64,000 bases of DNA from an uncultured Neomegalonema sp. GTDB lineage: Bacteria > Pseudomonadota > Alphaproteobacteria > Rhodobacterales > Rhodobacteraceae. Every line of letters starts with the position of its first letter. Within the stretch, counting starts at the first letter, position 1. The stretch covers positions 1-64,000 of the forward strand of contig CALLLP010000003.1 of NCBI GenBank assembly GCA_938008165.1, written 5' to 3'. This document shows, piece after piece, positions 39,381 to 47,858 of this stretch. Made by a program: the position numbers and the translations under genes. Under the pieces are notes generated by a model. The model had not been told where the DNA came from and made no database searches. It saw only the letters and a list, made by a program, of their open reading frames with translations.

Positions 39381-39441
39381 CCCCCGGTGATAGGCGCAAT
39401 GCGCGCGGGGTGAAAGAGGCGAACGCGTCTTGCGCCAAGTT

Positions 39442-39597
39442 TCACCGGCACCCCAGGTCGACCCCGATACTGGTCGTAATGCCGCTACATGCCGTCTGCA
39501 AATGATCTTGTGTCACGGTCGGCCAGTCATGAATATCCATCATTCCGGTTAGCTGATAGATCGAAAAAAGAACGAGGCATCCGTAGAATTTTTCCAT
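39442..39597 (-). CDS. Short ORF, possible 51-residue secreted or membrane-anchored peptide
   Basis: ATG 39597 is preceded by AAGAAAGG at good spacing and opens a 51-codon frame ending at TGA 39442-39444. The product begins MEKFYGCLVLFSIYQLTG, which could be a weak signal or membrane anchor, and has cysteines at 7, 37 and 50. No family recognised. It lies in the 352-base space between miaA and the dihydropyrimidinase gene and otherwise I see nothing in that stretch. Evidence is the ribosome site and frame only. Confidence 0.4.
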   Translation of the reverse strand: MEKFYGCLVLFSIYQLTGMMDIHDWPTVTQDHLQTACSGITTSIGVDLGCR

Positions 39598-39732
39598 GAT
39601 ACGGGACCTTTCTTCACGAGCATGAAAAGCGATGTGAGAATTTGCATTTCATCCTTAAGATGAGTTTTACATCACCTCATATCCGCCCCGTCCGTTCAGA
39701 AATTTCCGCGCTATATCAGGCGTCGGCGGCGA

Positions 39733-41193
39733 TCAAACCCCGGATGGGATATTCATCGGGTCCCGCTCGATTCCCTTGGGTGAGGTCAGTTCCTTCCATG
39801 TTGAAAGCGCCTTGTTCGCAGAGGCAAAGGCAGGGCGAGGAATGAATTTGCCGCGCCCCGGTTGCGGTTGGCTATTCTGACCATGCGCCCAGATGACATC
39901 TCCGCGCGAGAGGGTGTAGCGTGCCTGTGCTGTGACCTCGAACCCCTCGAAAACATTGTAATCGATGACAGATTTTTGCGTGGTCGCGCTGACGGTCTTT
40001 GACAGGCTTGGGTCCCAGACCACCACATCGGCATCCGCACCCACGGCAATCGCTCCCTTACGGGGGTAGATATTCAGGATTTTTGCGATATTGGTCGAGG
40101 TGACGGCGACGAATTCCTCAGGCGTCAAGCGCCCCGTCTCGACCCCCCGTGTCCAGAGCACCGACAGGCGCTCTTCCAGCCCGCCAGTACCATTGGGGAT
40201 CATCGGAAAGCCCGCATCGCCCATATGCTTTTGCTCGGTGGTAAAGGCGGCATGGTCGGTCGCGACAACCTGAAGCGAGCCGGACATGAGGCCCGCCCAC
40301 AGCCCATCCTGATGCGCCTTTGAGCGGAAGGGCGGAGACATGACGCGGCGGGCGGCGTATTCCCAATCCTTGTTGAAATATTCGCTCTCGTCGAGAGTCA
40401 GATGTTGGATCAGCGGCTCGCCATAGACCCGCATCCCTTTCTGGCGCGCCCGGCGGATGGCCTCATGGGCCTGCTCGCAACTGACATGCACGATATAGAG
40501 CGGCACTCCGGCGGCATCGGCAATCATGATCGCGCGGTTCGCGGCCTCACCCTCGACTTCGGGCGGGCGGGAATACGCATGGCCTTCGGGACCGGTGATG
40601 CCCTGGGCCATGTATTTTTCTTGCAGGGCGGCGACCACATCGCCGTTTTCCGCATGAACGAGCGGCAGAGCGCCCAGCGCTGCACAACGCGAAAAGGACG
40701 CGAACATTTCGTCATCCTCGATCATCAGCGCGCCTTTATAGGCCATGAAATGCTTGAAGGTATTCACGCCGCGCGCAACGACCTGCTCCATCTCGTTGAA
40801 GATGCTCTCGTTCCAGCCGGTAATCGCCATATGATACGAAAAATCGGCACAGCATTGCGGGGCCGTCTTCGCATCCCACGCATCGACCGCGTTGACGAGC
40901 GAGCCATCCTCACCGGGCAGCACGAAATCCACGATCATCGTCGTGCCCCCCGCCGCCGCCGCAAAGGTGCCGGACTCGAAGGTTTCGGCGGCGGTGGTGC
41001 CCATGAAGGGCATCTCCAGATGGGTATGCGGATCGATCCCGCCGGGGATGACATAGGCATCCGACGCATCGACCGTCTCGTCGCCCTTGAGATTCTGCCC
41101 GATCTCGACAATCTTTTCGCCGTCGATCAACACGTCGGCGGTATAGCTGCGATCGGCGGTCACGACGGTGCCGCCCTTGATGACTTTGGTCAT
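39733..41193 (-). CDS. Dihydropyrimidinase (D-hydantoinase)
   Basis: Zinc amidohydrolase opening dihydrouracil, dihydrothymine or hydantoins. 486 residues. Binuclear metal site: H56 and H58 in GGIDPHTHLEMPFMGT, the carboxylated lysine in FKHFMAYKG (147-153), PLVHAENGD, YIVHVSCEQAHEAI and VATDHAAF. The neighbouring M20 hydrolase and RutR-like regulator point to reductive uracil/thymine breakdown (step 2), but the first enzyme, dihydropyrimidine dehydrogenase, is not in the window. Start ATG 41193 lies 18 bases after the small secreted-protein gene. Confidence 0.93.
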   Translation of the reverse strand: MTKVIKGGTVVTADRSYTADVLIDGEKIVEIGQNLKGDETVDASDAYVIPGGIDPHTHLEMPFMGTTAAETFESGTFAAAAGGTTMIVDFVLPGEDGSLVNAVDAWDAKTAPQCCADFSYHMAITGWNESIFNEMEQVVARGVNTFKHFMAYKGALMIEDDEMFASFSRCAALGALPLVHAENGDVVAALQEKYMAQGITGPEGHAYSRPPEVEGEAANRAIMIADAAGVPLYIVHVSCEQAHEAIRRARQKGMRVYGEPLIQHLTLDESEYFNKDWEYAARRVMSPPFRSKAHQDGLWAGLMSGSLQVVATDHAAFTTEQKHMGDAGFPMIPNGTGGLEERLSVLWTRGVETGRLTPEEFVAVTSTNIAKILNIYPRKGAIAVGADADVVVWDPSLSKTVSATTQKSVIDYNVFEGFEVTAQARYTLSRGDVIWAHGQNSQPQPGRGKFIPRPAFASANKALSTWKELTSPKGIERDPMNIPSGV

Positions 41194-41211
41194 GGTGATG
41201 ATACCTTGTCG

Positions 41212-41493
41212 TTATCGTCTGTTGAATTCATCTATGGCGCGCTTAAAGGTCTTGCTGACGTCTTCGATTTCGCTGATAGCGTGCTGGCCTTCCTTGGTCA
41301 GGCATTCGATATATCGCTCTATGTCGAGATAATATTGATTCACCTCCTCGTTCGTTCTCTCCATTTCACGCTTCGTGGCGGTGTAACCGGAAGGAATGCG
41401 TGGCTCCGATGGGCGATAACAGGAATAGGCTTGCGCGTTGACGGTCTCGGCCAACCCTGCGATCAGGAGCGCCGATGCCAAAAGACATCTCAC
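41212..41493 (-). CDS. Small secreted protein with two cysteines, embedded in the pyrimidine-catabolic operon
   Basis: 93 residues from GTG 41493, which overlaps the TGA of the M20 hydrolase gene (GTGA) and has GGAG eight bases upstream. A signal peptide is clear (RCLLASALLIAGLAETVNAQA, cleavage near residue 21). The mature part begins AYSCYRPSEPRIPSGY and then forms a charged helix with a second cysteine (YLDIERYIECLTKEG); the two could form one disulfide. I know no function for this type. Its place between two cytosolic catabolic enzymes is odd, and it appears translationally coupled. Confidence 0.72.
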   Translation of the reverse strand: MRCLLASALLIAGLAETVNAQAYSCYRPSEPRIPSGYTATKREMERTNEEVNQYYLDIERYIECLTKEGQHAISEIEDVSKTFKRAIDEFNRR

Positions 41494-42740
41494 CCCTCCA
41501 TCTCCGCTGCTTCCAGCACCGCATGGAACAACACTTCCGCCCCGGCCGTGCTCCATTCCTTCGTGATGTCCTCGGCTTCGTTGTGGGATAGCCCGTCGAC
41601 ACAGGGGCACATGACCATGGCGGTGGGGTACATTTTGTTGACCCAGCAGGCATCATGCCCCGCGCCGGATACGATATCCTTGTGCGAATAGCCCAGCCGA
41701 TCCGCCGCGTCGCGGATCGATTGCACCAACCCCTCATCGAAGGCAGGCGGATCGAACTGGCCGACGATATCGGCCTCGAAGCCGACTTCCAGCGCTTCGC
41801 ATAGTTTGGGAGCCTCGGCCATCAACCGCTCGACCATCGCATTCAGGCGATCCAGCTCATGGGATCGAAAATCGACGGTAAAGACGGCCTTGCCGGGGAT
41901 GATATTGCGGGAATTGGGGTAGACATTCGCCTGTCCGATGGCCCCGACTGCGTTCGGCTGGTTATCCATGGCGATCCGGTGAACCAGTTCGGTAATCTGC
42001 GCCATCCCGCGCCCGGCATTCTTGCGCATGGGCATCGGCGTCGAGCCGGTATGGCTTTCCTTGCCCGTTACGGTGCATTCGATCCAGCGCAGGCCCTGAC
42101 CATGGGTCACGGCCCCGATATCGATGCCTTCGGCCTCCAGAATCGGTCCCTGTTCGATATGCAGTTCAAAGAAAGCGTGCATCTTGCGCGCCCCGACCGG
42201 CTCGTCCCCGCGCCAGCCGATCCGAGCCAATTCGTCGCCAAAGCGTTTTCCATCGGCATCGGTTTTCGCATAAGCGTCTTCTTGGCTGATGACCCCGGCA
42301 AAGACACCAGAGGCCATCATGGCCGGGGCAAAGCGCGTGCCTTCCTCATTGGTCCAGTTGACCACACAGACGGGGTGTTTGGTCTTGATGCCCAGATCGT
42401 TCATGCTGCGCACGATCTCCAGCGCGCCGAGCACGCCGAGCACGCCGTCATAGCGCCCGCCTGTCGGCTGTGTATCCAGATGCGAGCCAACCATGACGGG
42501 CAGGGCATCGGGGTCGGTGCCGGGGCGGGTGGCGAACATGGTGCCCATCTGGTCGACGCCCATGGTACAACCCGCCTCCTCGCACCAACGCTGAAACAGG
42601 TGCCGCGCTTCGCCATCCTCATCCGTGACCGTCTGACGATTGGAGCCACCCGCAATGCCGGGACCGATCTTTGCGACATCGTGGATGCTGTCCCACAGCC
42701 GATCACCGTCGATCCGCAGATTCTTTCCGAGAGCGGCCAT
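41490..42740 (-). CDS. M20-family N-carbamoyl-amino acid / beta-ureidopropionase-type hydrolase
   Basis: Metal-dependent amidohydrolase releasing ammonia and CO2 from N-carbamoyl compounds or allantoate. 416 residues from ATG 42740, with GAGGAGA upstream. Metal-site motifs: VGSHLDTQPTGGRYDGVLGV, NEEGTRFAPAMMASGV, FELHIEQGPILE, and SGAGHDACWV near the C-terminus; the dimerisation lid includes GKESHTGSTPM. Paired with the dihydropyrimidinase and a RutR-like regulator it most likely hydrolyses N-carbamoyl-beta-alanine (step 3 of reductive pyrimidine degradation); allantoate or N-carbamoyl-L-amino acids are alternatives. Confidence 0.88.
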   Translation of the reverse strand: MAALGKNLRIDGDRLWDSIHDVAKIGPGIAGGSNRQTVTDEDGEARHLFQRWCEEAGCTMGVDQMGTMFATRPGTDPDALPVMVGSHLDTQPTGGRYDGVLGVLGALEIVRSMNDLGIKTKHPVCVVNWTNEEGTRFAPAMMASGVFAGVISQEDAYAKTDADGKRFGDELARIGWRGDEPVGARKMHAFFELHIEQGPILEAEGIDIGAVTHGQGLRWIECTVTGKESHTGSTPMPMRKNAGRGMAQITELVHRIAMDNQPNAVGAIGQANVYPNSRNIIPGKAVFTVDFRSHELDRLNAMVERLMAEAPKLCEALEVGFEADIVGQFDPPAFDEGLVQSIRDAADRLGYSHKDIVSGAGHDACWVNKMYPTAMVMCPCVDGLSHNEAEDITKEWSTAGAEVLFHAVLEAAEMEG

Positions 42741-42761
42741 GCGAGTCTCTCCTCGTACAAA

Positions 42762-42779
42762 TTTTTCCATCTGGTAAAA
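42762..42779. promoter_or_regulatory. Candidate RutR-type operator in the divergent promoter region
   Basis: TTTTTCCA-TC-TGGTAAAA is an inverted repeat with 7 of 8 arm positions matching and a 2-base spacer. The CCA-N2-TGG core agrees with the known RutR consensus TTGACCA-N2-TGGTCAA. It sits 22 bases from the hydrolase start and 45 from the regulator start. A lone TGGTCAA half-site follows at 42800-42806. Confidence 0.6.
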
Positions 42780-42824
42780 CGCTAACCGTCCGGTCATGCT
42801 GGTCAAGCGCAAAAGGGAGCGACG

Positions 42825-43442
42825 ATGACAGAAGCCAGACCGACGCCCCGACGTGCCGCCACCGAGGCACGTATTCTCGATGCTGCACTGGATGTCTTTT
42901 CGGCCCATGGATTTCGGGGCGCGACCCTTGACGGAATTGCCGATGCAGCGGGAATGTCAAAGCCCAATCTATTGTATTATTTCACCACAAAAGAAGACAT
43001 GCATGGCGCGCTCTTGGGTGGCCTGATGGGAACATGGCTGGAGCCTTTGGAGGCACTGAACGCAGCGGGCGATCCGATCGAGGAACTACGCGCCTATATC
43101 CGCCGCAAGCTTGAAATGGCCCGCCATTATCCGCGCGAATCACGCCTATTCGCCAATGAGATCATACAAGGCGCTCCCCGGATCGAGGCGATGCTGTCGG
43201 GCCGGTTGCACGATCTGGTGGCGGAAAAGGCGCAAGTGATCCGCTGCTGGGTCGCGGATCATCGCCTTGCGCCGGTAGACCCGGTTCACCTGCTCTTCGC
43301 CATCTGGGCCACAACCCAGCATTACGCGGATTTCGATGTGCAGGTAAGCGCAGTCCTTGGCGCGGACGATGCGACGCGGTTCGATACGGCGCAAGCGACG
43401 CTGGAGGCTTTGTTCCTAGACGGCTTGCGGCCCCGTGAGTGA
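42825..43442 (+). CDS. TetR-family regulator, RutR/YcdC-like
   Basis: 205 residues. N-terminal TetR helix-turn-helix (about 14-60: EARILDAALDVFSAHGFRG, IADAAGMSKPNLLYYF). The C-terminal domain has YPRESRLFANEIIQGAPRI and WVADHRLAPVDPVHLLFAIWA, matching the YcdC/RutR family whose E. coli member binds uracil and thymine. Divergent from the M20/dihydropyrimidinase operon with a RutR-like operator between, so it is likely its pyrimidine-sensing repressor. The downstream MFS start overlaps its stop. Confidence 0.85.
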   Translation: MTEARPTPRRAATEARILDAALDVFSAHGFRGATLDGIADAAGMSKPNLLYYFTTKEDMHGALLGGLMGTWLEPLEALNAAGDPIEELRAYIRRKLEMARHYPRESRLFANEIIQGAPRIEAMLSGRLHDLVAEKAQVIRCWVADHRLAPVDPVHLLFAIWATTQHYADFDVQVSAVLGADDATRFDTAQATLEALFLDGLRPRE

Positions 43443-44601
43443 ACACCCTGACTCAACGGCAACACCGTTCCTTGTTCCGATTCTTTCGGCGGCGAATTTC
43501 GTGATCGGGATGGGCGCCTTCATGGTTGTAGGGTTGCTCAATCCGCTGTCGGAAGATTTGGCCCTCTCCACCGCTTCGGCCGGTTGGGTGATGACGAGTT
43601 ATGCGCTGGCCTATGCGATCCTGTCGCCTGTGATGGTCGCGGCGAGTGGCAACAGGGGGCGACGGCGCGTGCTGGCGGCGGGTCTGGGCCTGTTTGCCGC
43701 CGGATGCGCGCTGTCGGCGCTGGCACCGGGGGCGGGCACCTTGTTTATGGGGCGCATGATAGCATCGGCAGGGGCCGGGATCTTCACCCCGGTCGCTGCC
43801 GCCGTTGCCGCAGGCCTCAGCGGCCCTGACCAACGCGGAAAGACATTGGCCGCCGTGTTCTTCGGGCTGACCTTGTCACAGGTTTTCGGCGTCCCGGCGG
43901 GAGGGTGGATTGCGTATACCTTTGGCTGGCGCAGCGCGTTTTGGTTGGTGGCCATTTTGACCGTGCCGTTTATCTGGCTGATCTGGACCTTTGTGCCGCG
44001 CAGATTGCGGTTTCAATCCGTATCTTTGGGCGATTTGGGACGTGTGCTGCGCGATGGCGAGGCGATGCTGGCCGTCCTGTTCACCACGTCGTTTATCGGG
44101 TCGATCTATGTCGTCTATACCTATCTCTCCCCGCTGCTGTCGGACACGATGGGATGGCAGCGGGACGGGATTACGCTGGCGCTGGTCATCTATGGATGCG
44201 GCGCGGTTGCGGGCAATGTGATCGGTGGAGCGGTGGCGGACCGAATCGGGGCCGGGCGTACCCTGACCATCCTCGCGGTCGCGCAGGTCTGCATCATGCC
44301 GGTCTTTTCGATGCTGCCCATGGCATCGCCGGTCGTGTTGCTTTTGATGATGATCTGGCCGTTATTCGGCTGGTCGTTCATGGCCGCGCAACAGATGCGC
44401 TTGCTGGCACTTGCGCCCGAAGCGGCAAGCGTGGTGCTCGCGCTGAATGCGGCGGCGATCTATATCGGCGCGGCGATCGGATCGGCCATCGGCGGAGCGG
44501 TTCTGACGGGGTTTGGGCTGCATGCGTTGGGGGTCGGGGCCGCGTTGGGCGCTGTGTGTGCGGTCGCACATATTCTGCTCTCACGCAGGGTGTCAGGGTG
44601 A
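43435..44601 (+). CDS. MFS transporter
   Basis: 388 residues, 12 helices, start GTG 43435 overlapping the regulator stop by eight bases. MFS signature in the 2-3 loop (VMVAASGNRGRRRVLAAGL) and the GGWIAYTFGWRSAFWLVA segment of the arabinose/drug efflux type (DHA1). It may export or import a compound related to the RutR-like regulator because the two are co-transcribed, but the substrate cannot be read. Convergent with the DMT exporter. Confidence 0.85.
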   Translation: MSEHPDSTATPFLVPILSAANFVIGMGAFMVVGLLNPLSEDLALSTASAGWVMTSYALAYAILSPVMVAASGNRGRRRVLAAGLGLFAAGCALSALAPGAGTLFMGRMIASAGAGIFTPVAAAVAAGLSGPDQRGKTLAAVFFGLTLSQVFGVPAGGWIAYTFGWRSAFWLVAILTVPFIWLIWTFVPRRLRFQSVSLGDLGRVLRDGEAMLAVLFTTSFIGSIYVVYTYLSPLLSDTMGWQRDGITLALVIYGCGAVAGNVIGGAVADRIGAGRTLTILAVAQVCIMPVFSMLPMASPVVLLLMMIWPLFGWSFMAAQQMRLLALAPEAASVVLALNAAAIYIGAAIGSAIGGAVLTGFGLHALGVGAALGAVCAVAHILLSRRVSG

Positions 44602-44643
44602 AGTGGCCTGGTCGATTTCCATCGCATCCCGCCATCATCACTT

Positions 44644-45501
44644 TCATTCATCGCGGCCCATCAGGAGAATGAGCAACGCACAGACGATCAAGCCAACCCC
44701 GATCCATACGAAGGGCGCAGGCCAGCCATTGCCCAACATCCCCTCATACAAGGCGACGAAGACAGGGGTGAGATAACCATAGGCCATCACTTTTCCCGAA
44801 GGCAGGCGCAGGGCCGCGAATTGCAACAATGCAAAGGTTCCGGCGGTCGTAAAGATGCCAAGATATGCGACCGTAAACCAGACGATGCCGGGCAGGGCGG
44901 CCCAGTCTGTCGCGATGATGGCGGGAGTGGCGTACATCCCGACAACCACCAACGCCCCCAGAATGGTGCCAAGCGCAAAGACCAGAACCGGCTCGCCCCG
45001 ATTCAGGCGCGGCACCATCGGCGTATAGAGCGCATGGGCGACGCAGCCGAAAAAGAAGATCGTCTCGCCTTTGCCAAGATCGAATGCGATCAATGCATCA
45101 AGATCAGCGCGAAAAATCACCCAGACAGCCCCGATCGCCCCGATCAACAGGGCGATCTTGGCCAGCAAGGGATAGGTCTGGCGCATCAGAACCCAGCTAA
45201 ATCCAGCGCTCATGGCGGGAATGAGGGTAAAAATTGCACTGGTCGCCACGGGTTGAGCCGTTTTCAACGCTTCGAACATCAGCACGAAATACGTGCCCAT
45301 CAAGCCGCCCAGCACCAGATAACGCCACGGCGCTATCGCATGGGCGCGCATCACCTGCGTACGGGTGGCCAGCACGACCGCCCCCATCACCGCCGCCGCA
45401 CAGACAAAGCGCACGGCGGTCAATGCAGCAGGATCGATCAGGGGCGCGGCCAACTTGCCGATGCTGAAGGCCGCGGCGATCAATGCCGAAAACAGCAACA
45501 T
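44644..45501 (-). CDS. DMT-superfamily (EamA) transporter
   Basis: 285 residues with ten membrane helices in two EamA repeats (first: FSALIAAAFSIGKLAAPLID, second: FFFGCVAHALYTPMVPRLN to the end). EamA proteins export amino acids or metabolites; substrate unknown. ATG 45501 is the only standard start, and it leaves a short N-terminus; a rare upstream start may exist. It is 50 bases after the PEP-mutase-family gene on the same strand, so they may be co-transcribed. Confidence 0.85.
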   Translation of the reverse strand: MLLFSALIAAAFSIGKLAAPLIDPAALTAVRFVCAAAVMGAVVLATRTQVMRAHAIAPWRYLVLGGLMGTYFVLMFEALKTAQPVATSAIFTLIPAMSAGFSWVLMRQTYPLLAKIALLIGAIGAVWVIFRADLDALIAFDLGKGETIFFFGCVAHALYTPMVPRLNRGEPVLVFALGTILGALVVVGMYATPAIIATDWAALPGIVWFTVAYLGIFTTAGTFALLQFAALRLPSGKVMAYGYLTPVFVALYEGMLGNGWPAPFVWIGVGLIVCALLILLMGRDE

Positions 45502-45551
45502 CGCGGCGTGGCCGGAAAAGCGGGACCGGGCAGAGGGGGACGAGGAAAGGG

Positions 45552-46319
45552 TCAGGCGAAGGCCGCCTTCGCCGCCGCATCCAGCGACGCCATCATCTGG
45601 CGATAAGGCACCGGGCCATAGCTGATCCGCGCAACTCCCAGCCGGGATAGGGTCGCCTTATCCGGCACGCCGGGCAGGGCGATGATATTGACGGGCAGGG
45701 AGATTTCGGCACAGAGCGTTTCGATCATGGATGCATCGGCCAGACCGGGCGCAAAGAACCCGTCTGCCCCCGCCTCGGCATAGGTTTTCGCGCGGGCGAT
45801 GGCTTCGGCGAGCATATCGGGCGAATGGGTGTCTGGCTTGTTCTTGAGAAATATGTCCGTCCGCGCATTCACAAAGCCCGCAATGCCCGCATTATCGAAG
45901 GCGTTGCGCGCGGCGCCGACGCGTTCCGCCTGAACCGCCATCGCATACAGGCCATCGCCGCCCAGAATTTGATCCTCAAAGTTGATCCCGATGGCTCCGG
46001 CTTCGGCCGCTCTGGCCACCGTCACCTCCACCTCGCGCGGCGAGACGCCATATCCCCCTTCGAGATCCATTGTCACCGGCAAATCGGTGCCCGCGACGAT
46101 CCGGCGGATATTATCGAGCGCCAGATCGAGCGGAATTTTTTCGCCATCGCCATAGCCGAACGCCGCCGCAACCGGCCAACTGCCCGTCGCCAATGCCTTG
46201 GCCCCGGCCTTCGCGACGGTGCGCGCGCTGCCTGCATCCCAGATATTGAACAGGACGACGGGATCGCCCTTGACGTGAAGCGCAGCAAAAGCGGTGGCAC
46301 GGGTTGTCTGGTCGGTCAT
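45552..46319 (-). CDS. Isocitrate lyase/PEP mutase family protein
   Basis: 255 residues from ATG 46319, with CAGGGGAA upstream; an in-frame start at 46472 would add unrelated residues. TIM barrel of the PEP-mutase-like group: VVLFNIWDAGSARTVAKAG, the loop ATGSWPVAAAFGYGDGE, MDLEGGYG, and metal-binding GINFEDQ. The KKCGH loop of true isocitrate lyase is absent. Members cleave or form C-C or P-C bonds next to carboxylates; the reaction is not determined. Divergent from the MFS gene at 46525. Confidence 0.85.
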   Translation of the reverse strand: MTDQTTRATAFAALHVKGDPVVLFNIWDAGSARTVAKAGAKALATGSWPVAAAFGYGDGEKIPLDLALDNIRRIVAGTDLPVTMDLEGGYGVSPREVEVTVARAAEAGAIGINFEDQILGGDGLYAMAVQAERVGAARNAFDNAGIAGFVNARTDIFLKNKPDTHSPDMLAEAIARAKTYAEAGADGFFAPGLADASMIETLCAEISLPVNIIALPGVPDKATLSRLGVARISYGPVPYRQMMASLDAAAKAAFA

Positions 46320-46524
46320 CGGTCGGTTCCCCTGCAATGGTCGGCATATGGACAGTTGCGGCCTATCATGGGCGCAGATGGCGGCACAGAGCAATCTTCC
46401 GTTCAAAAAACCTCCGGCGCGCTTATCGAGGGGCGATCCTGCTACGATGCCGGGCGGCAGGGTGTTTGCCATTCATCCTGTCGCGGGATATGCGGGAAAG
46501 CCTAGCATGTTCCGGAGGACCGGT

Positions 46525-47739
46525 ATGGCCACCCCCCGCGTCCAGAGCGTCCCGCTCTTTCCCATTCTTGCCGCCACTGCGGTTATCCTATTGGTTTCCT
46601 TTGGCATCCGCGCCTCATTCGGGGTGTTTCAGGTGCCGATTGCAGAAGAATTCAATTGGCCACGGGCGGAGTTTTCGCTCGCCATCGCAGTTCAGAACCT
46701 CGCATGGGGGATCGGTCAGCCGCTATTCGGAATGATCGCCGACCGTTTCGGAGATCGCCGGGCGATCATCGGCGGGGCCGCGCTTTATGCGGCGGGTTTG
46801 GCGCTTGCCGCATCCGCAACGACGCCGCTGGGGCAGGTCATGACCTCCGGCGTGATGGTCGGCCTGGGGGTTGCGGGGACGGGCTTTGGGGTATTGCTGG
46901 CAGTTGTGGGTCGCGCAGCGTCGCCCAAGAACCGCTCGATGGCGCTGGGGATCGCGACGGCCTGTGGCTCGGCGGGTCAGGTCTTGTTTCCGCCGATCAC
47001 CGAATATCTTGAGCGCAGTGTGGGCTGGTCCTCGACCATGATGATCTTTGCGGTGATGATCTTGCTGGTCCTATGCGTCCTGCCACTGCTCAAGGCGCCG
47101 CCTCCGCCCGAGGTGCAAAAGGGTGCGGCGGAGGAGACGCTGTTTCAGATCTTGGGCCGTGTGTCGAAAGACCCCGATTACATCCTGTTGTTTCTGGGCT
47201 TTTTCTCCTGCGGCTATCAACTCGCCTTTATCACCGCCCATTTTCCGGCCCTCGTGACCGAAGCCTGCGGTTCGGCGGCGCTGGGGGCGGCATCTCTGAC
47301 CCTGATCGGAATCACCAATGTGGGGGGAACTTTGCTGGCCGGTAAGCTGGGCGGCATCTACCGGCGCAAATACCTGCTGTCCTTGATCTATACCCTCAGA
47401 ACCGTGGTCGCGATCGCCTTTATCATGATCCCGCCAACGCCCCTGACGGTCATCGTCTTCAGTCTGGCGATGGGGTCACTCTGGCTTGCCACCGTTCCGC
47501 TGACTTCCGGCCTGATCGGGTATCTCTATGGCATGAAATACATGGGTACGCTCTACGGCTTTGTCTTTCTGAGCCATCAACTCGGCGGGTTTCTCGGTGT
47601 CTATCTCGGCGGAAAATTGTACGATGTCTACGGCAGTTACGATGTCGTCTGGTGGATCGGGATCGGTGTCGGGGCCTTTTCGGCCATCGCGCATCTTCCC
47701 ATCCGTGAAGCCCCGCAAAGGCATGGTGCGCCAGCGTAA
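46525..47739 (+). CDS. MFS transporter (monocarboxylate/oxalate-formate antiporter-like)
   Basis: 404 residues from ATG 46525, which follows GGAGGA at 46514-46519. Twelve helices; features of the OFA-like group include SFGIRASFGVFQVPIAEEFNW, GMIADRFGDRRAIIGGAAL and GLIGYLYGMKYMGTLYGFVF. Probable carboxylate carrier, substrate unknown. Its stop codon runs into a palindrome and repeat block upstream of the second amt gene. Confidence 0.86.
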   Translation: MATPRVQSVPLFPILAATAVILLVSFGIRASFGVFQVPIAEEFNWPRAEFSLAIAVQNLAWGIGQPLFGMIADRFGDRRAIIGGAALYAAGLALAASATTPLGQVMTSGVMVGLGVAGTGFGVLLAVVGRAASPKNRSMALGIATACGSAGQVLFPPITEYLERSVGWSSTMMIFAVMILLVLCVLPLLKAPPPPEVQKGAAEETLFQILGRVSKDPDYILLFLGFFSCGYQLAFITAHFPALVTEACGSAALGAASLTLIGITNVGGTLLAGKLGGIYRRKYLLSLIYTLRTVVAIAFIMIPPTPLTVIVFSLAMGSLWLATVPLTSGLIGYLYGMKYMGTLYGFVFLSHQLGGFLGVYLGGKLYDVYGSYDVVWWIGIGVGAFSAIAHLPIREAPQRHGAPA

Positions 47740-47783
47740 CCAAATTTGGTCCATTATTGGTCTATCATTTTGAGGGTATTGGT
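47739..47783. repeat. Palindrome and helically phased TTGGT repeats upstream of the second amt gene
   Basis: ACCAAATTTGGT (47739-47750) is a perfect 12-bp palindrome starting at the last base of the MFS stop codon. TTGGT recurs at 47746, 47757 and 47779, spacings of 11 and 22 bases, that is one and two helical turns; the first two extend to TTGGTCYAT. Such same-face repeats suggest a regulator binding cooperatively before the amt gene that starts at 47859. Confidence 0.45.
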
Positions 47784-47858
47784 TTTTTTGTCCGTTCATG
47801 TATCGTCAGGGACATCAAGTCGCAGCAAAGCGATGATTCAATGGGGAGCTAGAGAGAG

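Noticed and set aside
47805-47830. Possible sigma-54 promoter (GG-N10-GC) before the second amt
   Set aside because: GGGACATCAAGTCGCA keeps the spacing, but the -24 element otherwise does not match TGGCAC, so it is likely chance.
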